A DNA stretch of 64,000 nucleotides from Thysanoteuthis rhombus (GCA_963457665.1 OY735207.1:43977179-44041178); one strand, 5' to 3'; shown: positions 36,925-48,350, counted from the first letter of the stretch. Notes: generated from the sequence alone by a model not told the origin. Made by a program: numbers and translations.

Positions 36925-37265
36925 CAGTATTTGCGTTGTTACCAAAAATAAGATAAGTGAAATAGTTGTAGTGTTTGCATTGAGTAGTTTAAAAAGCTCT
37001 TGCGGATTCTCACATTGAGGAAGATTAGTGACTAATATATATACGTATGTATATAATATATACTGTCAAAGAATGGAAACTATGCCAAACATGATGTTAG
37101 AGAGGAGAGAAGGAAGGAGTTAACCGGCTAATATGGCCAGGGTGAATGATCAAGTAAACACGTGTGTTCAGGGTTTTTATGGGGAGTCGACAGAGGAAAT
37201 GATATTCTACATATTTAGTGACATTCAGGGTTTCGTCGTTAAAGCTAATATTTAATTATTTTCAT
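36925..37265 (+). repeat. Dispersed 300-bp repeat, copy 1
   Basis: GATAAGTGAAATAGTTG, GAGTTAACCGGCTAAT and GGGAGTCGA blocks recur in the same order at 38375-38680. This copy has an extra ATATA-rich insertion near 37035-37065. Confidence 0.75.
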
Positions 37266-37870
37266 GCTTGATTTTAACTAAAAAATAAGGAGCTACTACA
37301 TCACTTTCCTCTTTAGCAGTCGGGAAGGCTGTGAAGAGGATTCAAAATTGAAGATCAAGTATGTAGTAGACAGGCCAATGAAAGTAAATAGAAATCAAAG
37401 GAGTAAGTTTCAGCAATGCGATTGAATTTTTACAAAATTTCTGTCCCTGATTTTTTCAAATACAAACAGTAACAATAAATTTGTGAGTGAAGGCTTGGCT
37501 GTACAAGCCAAATAGTGTTGCAAAACAACATATCCATTCAGGTTTTGAGGTAATACAAAATATCTTGGTTTCTAAGATGAACACTGTGTTGAAAATCTTT
37601 ATGTATTTGTGAAATGTTCGAAAAAAGTTTGTATATTGGAATAAAAAGTTTGTGAATGCAAATGCTTTGTGTCAATGCTTTGAAAGTTATTAAAAGTGTT
37701 CCATAGAATAATTCTGTATTAGTGACTATTGCTGTATTTGTGTAGTCCACACATGGCGTGCAATAGGCATTAGTGTTCATACGTGCATATGTTGAGCATG
37801 TGTGTGGATGGCGTTTATTATTAAATATAGTAGTAGTTGACCATTGACTTCTGCATGTGTGGTGGTGACT
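37266..37870. other. Unannotated stretch
   Basis: An 80-codon minus frame (37538-37780) is unrecognised. Confidence 0.5.
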
Positions 37871-38115
37871 GATTTTTCATGCATTTTTGTGTTGAAACAA
37901 GTGTTGTTTTTCATGCATTTTTGTGTTGAAACAAGTGTTGTTTTTCATGCATTTTTGTGTTGAAACAAGTGTTGCTTTTCATGCATTTTTGTGTTGAAAC
38001 AAGTGTTGCTTTTCATGCATTTTTGTGTTGAAACAAGTGTTGTTTCTCATGCATTTTTGTGTTGAAACAAGTGTTGTTTTTCATGCATTTTTGTGTTGAA
38101 ACAAGTGATAATTTT
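37871..38115. repeat. 34-bp minisatellite, seven units
   Basis: TTTTTCATGCATTTTTGTGT plus TGAAACAAGTGTTG repeats seven times with very few changes (TTG/CTT variants in units 3-5). It lies between the two copies of the 300-bp repeat. Confidence 0.92.
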
Positions 38116-38374
38116 TGTGCATTCTTGTAAAAAATCTTTTGTATAAGGTTAAAAAGGATCACTATTGAGGAATTTGTCCATCATTGGAGAGAAAGTACCT
38201 GATTCAAAGTGTTGTGATTAATCTTGGCATGTTTGTTTTCAGATTCACCTTCGTTTTTTCATCTAAAGGTTTCATAGAATCTATTTACGTCGAAAGGTCA
38301 CCAGTTGTAGGTGGTATTGTTGCTATGTATATTGGAAGTCACTGGTTATGAATACTGAACTATCTATATAAGCC

Positions 38375-38680
38375 AAATGATCGCCCAAAATGAGATAAGT
38401 GAAATAGTTGCAGTGTATGCATTGAGTAGCAATGGAGCTCTTTCAGATTCACACATTGAGGATCACGGTCATAGAATGGAAACTATGCTAGCCGTGAGGT
38501 TAGAGAGAGGGAAAAGAAGGAGTTAACCGGCTAATGAAGCAAATGAGGCAAATGAGTGAGTGAACATGTGTGTTTAGGGTTTTTATAGGGAGTCGAAGGG
38601 GGAAATGACGTTTTGTATATTTAGGTAAATTTAGAGTTTCATAGCTAAAGTTGATATTTTTTTTTCAAGAAGAAAGAAAT
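38375..38680 (+). repeat. Dispersed 300-bp repeat, copy 2
   Basis: Same order of blocks as 36925-37265, about 1.44 kb away in direct orientation. Either a segmental duplication or two insertions of one element. Confidence 0.75.
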
Positions 38681-38942
38681 ATGAAAAGACTAACTGAAAG
38701 GAAACAACCTCAGATAAAGAAAATCTCATTTGAAATTGATGCCATCATCCAAAAATGCTTTCAAAACAATAATATAACATCCTCTAAAGGAACGAATCAA
38801 AAAGAATATTAACTCAATGCAAACTGAAATGACATAATTAACAGAAGATAACATTAATACCATTAAAAATTGATACAAACACAGCAATGATAAAAAAAAA
38901 ACCTTGAAAGAGACCAGTCAAAAGTGCTTGGGATAAATAATA

Positions 38943-38982
<40 letters not shown>

Positions 38983-39141
38983 TGAAGATGGCTGACACCC
39001 ATCAAAATGCATGAAAACATGCCCATGGAATAATAGAAAAATTTTGAAATGTAACACCTACTTATTCCCAAGTTTTTCTCTTCACCTTTCTGTTGTCACT
39101 TTCATCAATGTTCTGTCAGATTAATTCACATTTACAATGCA

Positions 39142-39145
<4 letters not shown>
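38681..39145. other. Unannotated stretch with (TA)n
   Basis: (TA)n at 38940-38979. The TYR-ILE frames only reflect it. Confidence 0.6.
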
Positions 39146-39186
<41 letters not shown>

Positions 39187-39193
39187 GTACATT

Positions 39194-39254
<61 letters not shown>
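39146..39254. repeat. (TA)n microsatellite
   Basis: Two TA runs split by ACATATGTACATTTATATATA. It abuts a LINE fragment. Confidence 0.95.
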
Positions 39255-39257
<3 letters not shown>

Positions 39258-39380
39258 TTCATGTGATGTTGAGTATGATTTTCTCGTGTGCATGTTGTGT
39301 GGTTCTCTGTTTGAGGGTCAGTCTCTTGGTTAGGGTCCACGTTCCAGCTCCATAGGTGATTGTCAGAAAGATGCATTGAT
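39254..39380 (-). mobile_element. RTE-type LINE fragment joined to (TA)n
   Basis: The minus strand reads [19 protein letters not shown] and then [16 protein letters not shown]. This is the segment after the RT domain (family form TYGAETWTLTK) that also occurs at 51820-51910. It stops sharply at the TA tract, missing the tail. Confidence 0.7.
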
Positions 39381-40189
39381 TATCTACCTGTCTTTCAGTA
39401 AAGCATGTTCAACCTTCAAGAACAAGAAAATATCAACTATACAACGACCAAATTCTGCATTGTAATCAATGAAAATTTGTTCTTCTTTTTTTAGACAAAA
39501 ATTATTTCTTGCAAAAACAAGAAAGAACTTTAGAAAAAGTTTTTCAAAATTTCAATAACTTTTTACAATAAAGTGTCTATTCCGCAATTAAAATTTTCGG
39601 ACATACCAACTATAACTACAAATTATTTGATAAATAGTTGTTTTGATGAAGTGTTGTTTAATGAAAAGTCTTTCAAAGAAAATTTGTTTCAATAAAAAGT
39701 TGTTTGATAAAAAGGAGTGCCATGTACAATTATACTTATATTTGTGTGCATGTGTACGTGTGTGTGTTTCTCCTCTACTCCACAGACTATGTTTATGATA
39801 ACTTCAGACTATAAAATTAAGACTGTTTGAATGGGTAAAGATCTTAGGTCTGTTAGTGTCAATACTCTTTAAACTGAAAGTGACTCTTTCATTTTCTTGT
39901 ATTCATGTGGGATTTTTGTAGGTCTAGCACTGGTAAACCAATATCAGTACTATCAACTACTCTTGTTTTACTAGTATTGCATTTTTTTTTATTCCTTACT
40001 TTTGAATACAAGTAGAGTGGTCCCTCATTTGGGCGAATCAGGGAGTATCCTTTCAGGGCCAGTTTTTTTGTTCAAATAAAGTTAGGATTTGGAAAACAAA
40101 TTTCCGGGCAAATATGCCTATCCCCAAAAGCTTGCTGCTATATTTTCTTCTTGAGGAACAATTCTTTGCCCAAAGATGGAAAGCAAAAT
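39381..40189. other. Unannotated stretch
   Basis: Nothing recognised. Confidence 0.5.
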
Positions 40190-40400
40190 TGTGTTGAGGG
40201 TGATCAATTGATAAATTGGAAATGAACAGTGATTAATGAATAAGTTACTTCTCTCATCTTTTGTTGGACAGTGATTACTAAAAAATTCTGAAATAAAAAA
40301 AACATGATTACTGTGAGACACAGACTAAGGGATCAATTTAGCATAAATATACATTGAAATACCCCCCAAAAAAACGGGGGGGGGGTAAAAAACAAAAAAC
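40190..40400 (-). repeat. Dispersed repeat H, copy 1
   Basis: TGATCAATTGATAAATTGG, TTAGTAATCAC-type and AAGGGATCAATTTAGCATAAA blocks are the inverse of 50600-50800. It ends in a C/G run (CCCCCC...GGGGGG), as does the other copy. Confidence 0.65.
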
Positions 40401-40629
40401 TATTTTTTCTAAATATAATGAGCAAATCTTTAAATTTTAAGCCCTCTAGCTCCAGTGGTGCAGGTTGTGTGTATGATAGTTATAACCAGCTAGCAAGCCC
40501 AACTTGAAAACTGAAGAAACCTATCTTGAGAGTTTTAGTGGCATTTTTGGTGGACTGTTTCTAATAATAGAATGTAAATGAAATGTATATATAGATCTGT
40601 ATAAGTAAAAGAATATGTCAGACGTTTCG

Positions 40630-41300
40630 TTGGATTGGCCAAAAAGTTGGTTTAGTTTATAAAGTAAAAAAAGAAAAGAGAAATCTTTCCAACATTATCT
40701 TTATTGAAAAACATATTTTGTTCCATTCTCTCCTGCCATCTTCCAAGCAACTATTTATTTCTATCTTTTCAGAACTTTTTTTTCATTTCTGCACAAAGAA
40801 CTATTGGCTTAAGATACCTTCTGCAGTCTGTCAGATAATGGAATTTTTCTTCAAGAGAATTCACAAAAGACCAGAATAAATGATATCCTAAAGGTACAAA
40901 ATCTGGTATACATGGAAGATGAGTGAAAACCCTCAAGCCAAGCTGTTGCAATTTTGACCAGGTTACCGGAAAAAATTGCTATCTAGTTTAATCCAAATGG
41001 AATATAATGCCTTTTCTCTCAAAATTCTAGACACTTTTTGTCAATACCTTCAATTGCTCTAATTAAAAGCAATACTTATTCAAATCAATAATTTAGTTCT
41101 TTGGAGGGAGTGTATAGATTGGGACTCCCTTTCAATTCCGTTACATTAACAATACCATCCTCTTGGGATGGAGACCTTCATTAAAGTTAGTGGTGGTTCA
41201 TTTTGTTTGGCTCACAATCTCTCGCTTTTCACAAATGTAAAGTATCCACTTTTCATCACCTGACACAATTTGTTTCAAAGACAAAACATTTTTGCTACAT
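40630..41300 (-). pseudogene. mariner-type transposase remnant, C-terminal half
   Basis: On the minus strand, IVSGDEKWILYICEKREIV near 41265 matches the first catalytic block (TGDEKWI). GLHPKRMVL follows. FGLN near 41000 precedes LQQLGLRVFTHLPCIPDF and VPLGYHLFWSFVNSLEEKF, with the final GRWQERMEQN. The third catalytic aspartate (family PSDYHLF) is Gly here, and several stops and shifts interrupt it. The outer end TTGGATTGGCCAAAAAGTTGG resembles a mariner terminal repeat (split here at its start, 40630). Sequence from 41300 to 41653 (82-codon minus frame with FLKQGLAEP) may be its N-terminal part, but I am less sure. Confidence 0.7.
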
Positions 41301-41660
41301 TCAAGAAGTGTATCACATACAGGAGATACACATCAAAGTAACTGTGATTGTGAAAACTTGTCTTCAGTGGTTGGTACAAATTTTGGTGCTTCTACTAACA
41401 AATGTCATCGAGACAAGGACCAGTACTTGTTATACAAAATAAGTCCATTTTTGTGGAACGTCTGACAACCTCTTGTGAAATCCTTAGGTTCTGCCAAACC
41501 CTGTTTAAGAAATGCTAGCCTAGAAACTGAAACTCGAGAAATAAAATTTCTATCATTATAGCAAAGGTACATAAGTCTTTCACTGAACCTTTCTAGCTTT
41601 GTACTAACTTCAATACAAGCATCATTTTTAAAATCATGTTGCTGATACCTCATTCAGACT

Positions 41661-42044
41661 TGTAAACAAGATCCTCTCAGATTTGGATAGAGTACTAGTA
41701 AAATAAAAATTCAATTTTCATTGATCAAATATTAATAAAGCATAAATTTTGTTCATTTCTGCTCATGTTTGGCAAATGAAGATGAGAATTTTACTGATCA
41801 AAATGATATGAACATGAACATTACATTTGTCAAAATGCAAAGTTGGAATAGAAGAGCATTTTGATCCAAATCTCCAAATGTCAGGATCAGATGAATTTGT
41901 AAAAGTATATAAAACAACAACAGCCAGCTCATTTTCACTTGAGTGATATCAGAGTATCATTTTTATCATTTGATTTGTCTTCGTAACATTTGTTACTGAA
42001 GTTAGAAAGTCATTTTGTATTCTCCCTTGTTTGTCTGTCTGTCT
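41661..42044. other. Unannotated stretch
   Basis: Nothing recognised. Confidence 0.5.
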
Positions 42045-42200
42045 GCTTATCTATTTGTTCACACAATATCTTCAGAAGTTTTCAATGAATTTCAATGACA
42101 TTAGATGGGTCAGTAGCTAAAGATCAATTGATCAAATTTGGGGGCAGATCCAGGAATCTTTTTTTGATTTTTTCAGAATTGCAAGATATATGTAATAAAA
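42045..42200 (+). repeat. Dispersed repeat G-like unit
   Basis: CACAATATCTTCAGAAG, TTTCAATGAATTTCAATG and TTTGGGGGCAGATCC resemble 30720-30810 and the G units. Confidence 0.45.
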
Positions 42201-42454
42201 CAGCAATAACAGCATTACTCAGTTTAAGGAAAATAATCAAGTGTTGAAATGAATCATGGTTCAAAGGGATGTTACAGATGATTAATCATTACAAGCTTTT
42301 GATACAACATAATCTGGGTTCTGTATGCTGAATAGTAATTTTCACTAAAATGGCGTTGACTGAGGTCAACTCTCTCTGAATACTTTCTAGTTTAGTAGCG
42401 ATAATCTGTGAGGTATTGGTCAAACCTTGATGAAAAAAAAGTTGAATATGGCAG

Positions 42455-42560
42455 TGCTAGCATTATCAACCATTATTAATTTCTAACTAGTATTTCTTCC
42501 ATCTTATTTCTATTGCTTTTTATTGCACTAGTTGTATTAGTTGTAATATGATTTGAATTT
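42455..42560 (-). mobile_element. SINE family B tail fragment
   Basis: CATTATTAATTTCTAACTAG and TTGCTTTTTATTGCA match the tail of 43160-43385. There is no head. Confidence 0.45.
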
Positions 42561-43159
42561 CTCAGACAAGGCATTGTATAAAATCAAGTAACATAGGGTG
42601 TAGAGAGAGTAGCATGTAATTCATATGAAATATCACTTTTGAAAATTCATATTCTTATATTCGCTGTTAGCTGTCGCTGCACTAAATCCAACTGCTCCCT
42701 CTCCTTCCCAGCAGATTATTTAGAGATCATCTTTTAGATCTTTTACAATTTTTCTAGATTTTCCAGGGTTCCTCGGCAGATTCATTATACACCCCCAAAC
42801 TCATGCCCCACTCCCCACGTAGTTGCGGAGTCCGCGGGAACTAGGCGACGCCTTTGCTGTCAGTCAGTAAAGCTTGAAGCAGAAGTTATTTTTCATGGTG
42901 GTGGTAAAGAGCCAGTTTTAATTGTTCCATTAACTATTAATAATTATTGATTAGTTCACTCTTTGGTGGTTTGTCAAAACAATTAAAAGGTAAATTGTTT
43001 GCAATCAGCAAAGCTCCTTCCGATCCTTGGAAAATTTTGGGTTTTGATTCTACCAGTGAGTAACCTGTACCTCGTTCAAAATCCTGATTGGGGAAATTCA
43101 TAAATGAAAAAGTCATGCTTCATTAATTTTTCTTTTTTTTTGTATCTATAAATATAGCA
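42561..43159. other. Unannotated stretch with a GC-richer patch
   Basis: Bases 42790-42870 are richer in GC and CpG than their surroundings. No gene seen. Confidence 0.5.
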
Positions 43160-43385
43160 AACAAAGAATATTAAACATTATTAATTTTGACTAGTATTTC
43201 TTTTATTTTTAATCTCAGTTGCTTTTCATTGTAACTTCTCAGACTGTCATGCTATGGTAGTTAGTAAACAGCTCAGATCATAAATAAAGAATAAGCTCTC
43301 AGTGAGACTCGAACTCGCATCCCTTTTTCCTACGGAATCCTGTCTATGTACGACAGCTTTCTACTACTTGGGCTACAAGAGTGGA
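43160..43385 (-). mobile_element. tRNA-derived SINE, family B, best copy
   Basis: The inverse reads TTGTAGCCCAAGTAGTAGA (A box) and GCGAGTTCGAGTCTC (B box), about 55 bases apart. The body follows with TTTATGATCTGAGC and ends in TACTAGTCAAAATTAATAATG. It does not pair as a cloverleaf throughout, so it is a SINE and not a tRNA gene. Confidence 0.7.
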
Positions 43386-43629
43386 CAGTTTGAAAAACAG
43401 GTTACAAAAGAATAACAGAATAGGGAAAAGTATTGAAAGGTGTATAGTTTAATATTTTCTTAGGGGAAAGTTCTGTAGGTATGTAGATATTTACTGAGCT
43501 TAGCACAATCTGGCATAAAGTCACAAAAGGTAAGCACTAAGTGAGAGATGAGTTAACTATAGTAGCAAGACTAGAATGCAAAAACAATTTCTCTATTGGA
43601 GAGACCCATAGATTTTCAAGTCACACAGT

Positions 43630-43765
43630 AAAGTGCGATTGGTGTAGTGGTAACGATGTGGACAACGAAATTAGCAACCTGAGTTCAAACTCCAGTGAGG
43701 ACTATTCACTATTAACAATACCTGAATCTTGTGCTGGTTTCTATTAGATAATTTTCTGGCTTGTC
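43630..43765 (+). mobile_element. tRNA-like retroposon with repeat-E tail
   Basis: GATTGGTGTAGTGGTAACG (A box) and GAGTTCAAACTCC (B box), 41 bases apart, look like a tRNA-derived head. The following GAATCTTGTGCTGGT...TTAGATAATTTT is shared with repeat E at 25690 and 44615. This suggests that repeat E is the body of a SINE whose heads are usually lost. Confidence 0.6.
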
Positions 43766-44420
43766 TGTTGGACCATTTGTTGGATGACAGTGATTTGATG
43801 GAGGTCAATAGCAGTCATAAAAATTAATAATGGTGATTCAACTAAATCTATCATAATATCTTGTGTCTATCTTTCAGCGGAAGCCTAATCAAGATAATTC
43901 ATTTTCTCGAGGACACTTGAGATATGAAACGATTTTCCTCAAATCATATCTGCTGTTTATTGATTGCTAGTTTTGGGTGGATTGTTTCAAAAGTTTAAAA
44001 GAGATGAAAAAAAATGAGAGAGAGGAGTAGAATAGTTAAGATATGAAAACTAGGTGGCACAAGAAAGATGGGTAAATAAATGTTTTTTATTTTTGTGTTT
44101 ATTCCTGTGGTTTCCTTATGGAGCATAGGGCTGCAACCACACCATGCACAATGCTGCAGCGGTTTCATCAACAAGTAGGTTTTACTGGGTCAAGTTGCTA
44201 GCTGGACATCTGTAGGTTTTTTTGTCAGAGTAACCTTCTCTTAGTTGGACTGCCTTACAGGACTAAAGGGCTCTTACTGCCCAGGTAGTTATGCATAGCT
44301 GAAGGAAGGAATGGATTCATGCATTTCCCAAGGGCATTAGTGCAGAGTGAATCTTAACAGCTTTGGCAATAACTCGAACTCGCTTCTCCAAATCTGTTTT
44401 CCATAAGCATTACACCAGCT
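43745..44420 (-). mobile_element. SINE or composite family C, inverted copy
   Basis: Inverse of 24833-25460 through nearly all blocks. The head on the minus strand has CTGGTGTAATGCTTATGG and GCGAGTTCGAGTTAT, better kept than in the other copy. The body includes CCCTTGGGAAATGCATGAA. Confidence 0.7.
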
Positions 44421-44458
44421 TGCACTTCAAAAATTAGTAAATAAACAAATATTAGAAA

Positions 44459-44745
44459 GTGTTTGTCTCCGATGCTCCTGGTCACATTTTAGGGACTGCA
44501 AACTTGAAAATTTGCATGCATACGACACTAGGCACCACCTAAAAGCACTTTTGTTTGTTTTTTCAAAAAAGTGATTTTTGGGGTCTTTACAGTCGTTTTG
44601 CTCCAACCATGCACCAATCTTGTGCTGGTGTCTTTTAGATAAAAAATCTATTTCTTGGGAAATTTTTTTTAGATAATTAGTTCTGGTATACGTGCAGGCT
44701 ATGGTGATTCATTTATGCGTGATATGGATATCATATTATTTCCAA
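44459..44745 (+). repeat. Dispersed repeat E, copy 2
   Basis: Same blocks and orientation as 25563-25880. In both places it sits close to a family C element, but the family C copies are inverted relative to each other. Confidence 0.6.
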
Positions 44746-44844
44746 GTCCTATAGTATCTCCTAATAAATGTAGAAATCAATACGGTCACGGTAAGTTGAT
44801 AGGTAGGAACAAATAACAGAACAGAGGAAGTTATTCATTTTTAT

Positions 44845-45090
44845 TGTTTTGGGTCAGGGTCTTTTAGATGATAATAACCAGCTTATAACATTAAGAAGAG
44901 GATTCACAGAGGAAACCATTTATTGTAATCACTGTGGGACAGGGTCTTCTTGATAACAAATACCAATTGATAACATAAAGCAAAAGATACATGGAGGAAG
45001 CCCCTTATTGCGATTACTTTGGGATAGGTTCTTTCAGATAACAATAATCGGCTGATGACATTAAACAAAGGATTTAAGAATTGGAATAAG
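44845..45090. repeat. 86-bp tandem repeat, nearly three units
   Basis: Units open with TTTTAGATGATAATAACC, TCTTGATAACAAATACC and TTTCAGATAACAATAATC. Each holds AACATTAAG/AAACAAAGGAT and a GGGACAGGGTCT-like end. Confidence 0.75.
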
Positions 45091-46580
45091 TTACATTTAC
45101 TGTTTTGAATTTACATTCATCGCTTTAAATCCATAATGTTAACAAAATTATTGTTATAAACAACTCGAAATTTATCAAATCATCGTAGCCCCACAAATAG
45201 CCCCAACCACAAGCCAAGAGGGCTGCAGATTCTTTTCTCCTTTCAGTTGGGGAGATTATGCCCAAAGCAGTGCATATCTACAATAACCCGTTCCCTAAAT
45301 ATTTGTGAGCTTAACTACATTCAAAATGTGATGTGACATTTTGGGCCGTTATAAAAAAATGTCTTTTCAACTGTACCTAACGTCTTTTAAGTCGAGCTAT
45401 GTCACAAGGGAAACAACTCTTTTTTTCGATACCGAAAAACAGAGTCGTTTCCCTTGTAAGGTATTATAAATAATAGAACGAACAAGCAAAAACATACCAT
45501 GACACAAATAAATCATGAAAACTTTGAAATTAAAATTTAAAAACTTTTTATATGTAACTTGATAGCTCACACCTAAAAAGAAAGTGGATCTTTTTATCTG
45601 TCAGTATGATAAATGGGAGAGAATTAGGTATTACTCTTAATGGTCTCAATTTCAAATCCAAAATTGAAATTATCTCTTTTTCCACACATAATGGGAATGT
45701 AAACCTTACTATATTGTCTTTTAGATAAGCTAGCAGAGTGAAACAAAGGTTAACCATTGTCATAGACCAAATTTCCACACTTCTTTGAAACATCATCTCC
45801 ACTCAATGTATCAAGCATTCTCCAAGTATAGAAATTACTGTAAAATGTATAAGATTTTTAGTATATATTTTCAACTTACCAAGTCTACAAGTCTTTACAG
45901 CTTTTGACACTAAATATATTTGTCATTTCAGTTAGTTTAGCATCTGTTAATGCAATTTATGTAAATTTTTCAGTGGGTTTTATGCTTTACAAAGAATTAG
46001 ATATTATGTGAACTTTTCTTGCTGGGATCATCCATTGTTTAACATGTAACCGTTTTGAGGATTTAAAAGCAAAACAGCTCTATTAACATAACTCCCAGCA
46101 CTGCTGATCAAACACCACCTCCCCTTAGGCTATGATTTTAATATTTAGCTTTTTTATTATTTTTAGAGCCTTGTCATAATGCATGTAGTTTATTTCATAT
46201 AGGGTTTCATAATGTATTGTATATGGATGTTATTTTAAACTACACATTATTTAATTTTTTCAAACAAAAGGCTCACTTACCTAGATTACCCGAAAAACGT
46301 ATTTGATGATGAGGAATCGAAAAGTATAACGATAGATATGACTCATTGTTTGTATCACTTCAGTTGAGTGTTTACCCATGTAAATATTAAAGCCGTCATG
46401 TTGGATTTAACCTCGGACTCTATGGAAACCAAAATATGATATCATCTTTAAGAATACTAAGAAAATTCTTTGAGTTGATTCTCTACCAATGTATTCAAGA
46501 ATCTGACAAAATATTTCAAGATCACCACCCTTAGACTGAATTTTATATATATATATATAAATATATATATACATATATAT
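45091..46580. other. Unannotated stretch with one hairpin
   Basis: No gene seen. The 84-codon minus frame at 45548-45802 is unrecognised. TA-rich DNA runs up to 46580. Confidence 0.5.
45402..45460. other. Inverted repeat with 25-base arms
   Basis: ACAAGGGAAACAACTCT pairs with AGAGTCGTTTCCCTTGT across a short loop, with CGAAAAA-type pairing in the stem top. It could be a tiny MITE or a stem-loop. A related string (GTTTCCCTTGTTC) lies near 57140. Confidence 0.7.
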
Positions 46581-46679
46581 GGCTAAATCACATTGGATAC
46601 TCTGGTTCTTGCGAGATCACCGAAGTTAATCAATGTCAAGCTTGGTGACCGCCAGGGGATACCAGGTCCCATATGCAGC
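46581..46679 (+). pseudogene. 5S rRNA-derived sequence
   Basis: GGTTCTTGCGAGATCACCGA and AGTTAATCAATGTC match the middle of eukaryotic 5S rRNA (GGTTCTCGTCCGATCACCGA, AGTTAAGCAACGTC). GGTGACCGCC and ATACCAGGT match its 3' part. About 16 bases (TTAGTACTTGGATGGG in a typical 5S) are missing, so it cannot be a working 5S gene. It follows a TA-rich tract and lacks the usual T-run terminator. It could be a retropseudogene or the head of a SINE3-type element. Confidence 0.75.
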
Positions 46680-47162
46680 AACAATTTCCTCTGCAGCCAT
46701 CTTACCCTATGTTCAGCCATCAATTAACCAAGCATCTTGCTAATCACGCAGTCCCTCCCTCAGATACCAGTTGCGCCCAATTTGTTTCTCAAGCACCAGT
46801 TGTTTTATTGGAGATGCATGACAGAGTGTCCGTCAAGACATCATATTTGATCACAAAAGACCAATTCTTTTCTTTTGGCTCAAAAAATATCCCCTGGCCC
46901 TTATGTGCCAAGTTGAGTTTACCTGGTAGGCTTTTTTTCTCTCTTGTAAATTATAGCAGTATTATTATTAAAAATTTTATTAATGTCCTTGTTCCAGATT
47001 TTGTCCAATCTTTTCTGCAGTACAGTGGCTACATATGTCAATAACATTAGATATTTACTTGTAAATATAATAATTTTTTCCAAATATTCCCTACCAAAAT
47101 GGGAAGGGACTTATATTTTTGTGGTTCTTCTATGCAGTCAAATACAGAATATATATTCATGC
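46680..47162 (+). other. Unrecognised 123-codon ORF downstream of the 5S sequence
   Basis: A plus frame at 46673-47044 begins inside the 5S-derived end. The encoded peptide has no motif I know. The frame may just be the body of a 5S-headed retroposon. Confidence 0.35.

Positions 47163-47213
<51 letters not shown>
47163..47213. repeat. (TA)n microsatellite
   Basis: About 25 TA units, followed by duplicated AATATAATTAAT-type pieces. Confidence 0.95.
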
Positions 47214-47217
<4 letters not shown>

Positions 47218-47399
47218 TAATTAATGCTCCCTTAATGCTTAAATATAATTAATTATATAATTAACACTCCCTTGTTTAGGTTGAGTACTCTTTAAGTAGA
47301 GCAACTCTTTCATTATAAGCTATATAACGATGATCTTCCAACTCTGGAATGGAGCACTCTGGTGGATGGGGAATTGTGCGTAAGTAAATATATCATTTA

Positions 47400-47580
47400 A
47401 ATTCGATCTTACTGACCGTCCAGTTCTGCATAGGGCAGGAGTAAAATGCCAGCCTCTAGATCTGGAGCAAAGGTTTCGATCCTATCTCGTGGTAATGGAT
47501 GGGATATTGGACAGTCTATACTAAAGAGTTGTAATACAATGAAACAGCTATCTATGGATGACTCAAACATTAATTATTAT
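47400..47580 (+). mobile_element. tRNA-like SINE, family F
   Basis: GGTTTCGATCCTATCTCG resembles a B box and follows a weak A-box-like GCATAGGGCAGGAGT. The body runs through TTGTAATACAATGAAAC to CATTAATTATTATTTTATATA. The body end matches, inverted, 29430-29495. Confidence 0.5.
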
Positions 47581-48139
47581 TTTATATATATATAGTAAAA
47601 GACAAAAACTGGGGGAAAAAAAACAAACTTGATACAGGATTTCGAGAATGGATTGATCTGTCTTTGACTTCGGTTGATTGAAAAACAGAATTCTTGGCTG
47701 AAAACGGAACAGGTGAAACGTTTTCTTTGTGTTTAACGGTTACTCATTCCAATTATAAATCATGACGTCTTGCAGCATTCTCCATTTTCTCCCGACATTT
47801 CTCCTATAGATCAAATAATTCAGAACTTCAAATTTTTAATGAAAAGTTTAATGATTGGGAAGGCATAACCTTTTACTGAAGATGTGACCACTACACCCCA
47901 AGACACATAAGGAGATGGCATATTATCATGAGAGGATCATTAGGAAAAGGTTATTGCCTCAAATGGGTTATATTTTGATTTGATATTTATCATTTGTATT
48001 GTTTGTATCATCCTTCATTTCATACATAACAACCTTATAATTAATTTTTGTGGTAGATTTTTGTAATTGACTGTCATAATCTTGAATCTGATTTTGGTTG
48101 TTATATACTTATATATACATACATTACATCATCTATCTA
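47581..48139. other. Unannotated stretch
   Basis: Nothing recognised. Confidence 0.5.
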
Positions 48140-48350
48140 CCTATAGTTTGTTTGGAAAGTATTGTCCCATTTTCAAGGAGTTAAAAGTAGATTCAGGTAT
48201 AATTAAATTTATTTTTTATTAATCATTGACATAATTGCATAGTCTAGTAATCACAGTAGCCCCCCCCCCTCCATCTTTCTGTTCCCTGCTGATAAATTCT
48301 GTGCTTTCTGATTAAAAGAAGTTTTTAGAGATTTCGGCTGACATCTTTCT
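48140..48350 (-). mobile_element. Possible mariner 3' end
   Basis: TTTGGAAAGTATTGTCCCATTTT looks like a mariner-type terminus (split here at 48147-48169). The minus strand behind it gives EISKNFF, then REQKDGG, which loosely resembles a mariner transposase C terminus. Weak. Confidence 0.3.

Noticed and set aside
37871-38115. CRISPR-like array
   Set aside because: The 34-base units are directly contiguous without unique spacers, and the DNA is clearly eukaryotic.
41300-41653. N-terminal half of the mariner transposase
   Set aside because: FLKQGLAEP is suggestive of a Tc1/mariner linker but too short and diverged to include in the call.
43310-43385. Possible minus-strand tRNA gene
   Set aside because: Same reasoning: it belongs to a dispersed SINE family with a shared body.
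46673-47044. 123-codon ORF as a host gene
   Set aside because: It starts inside 5S-derived sequence and resembles no family. It is more likely a retroposon body or chance.
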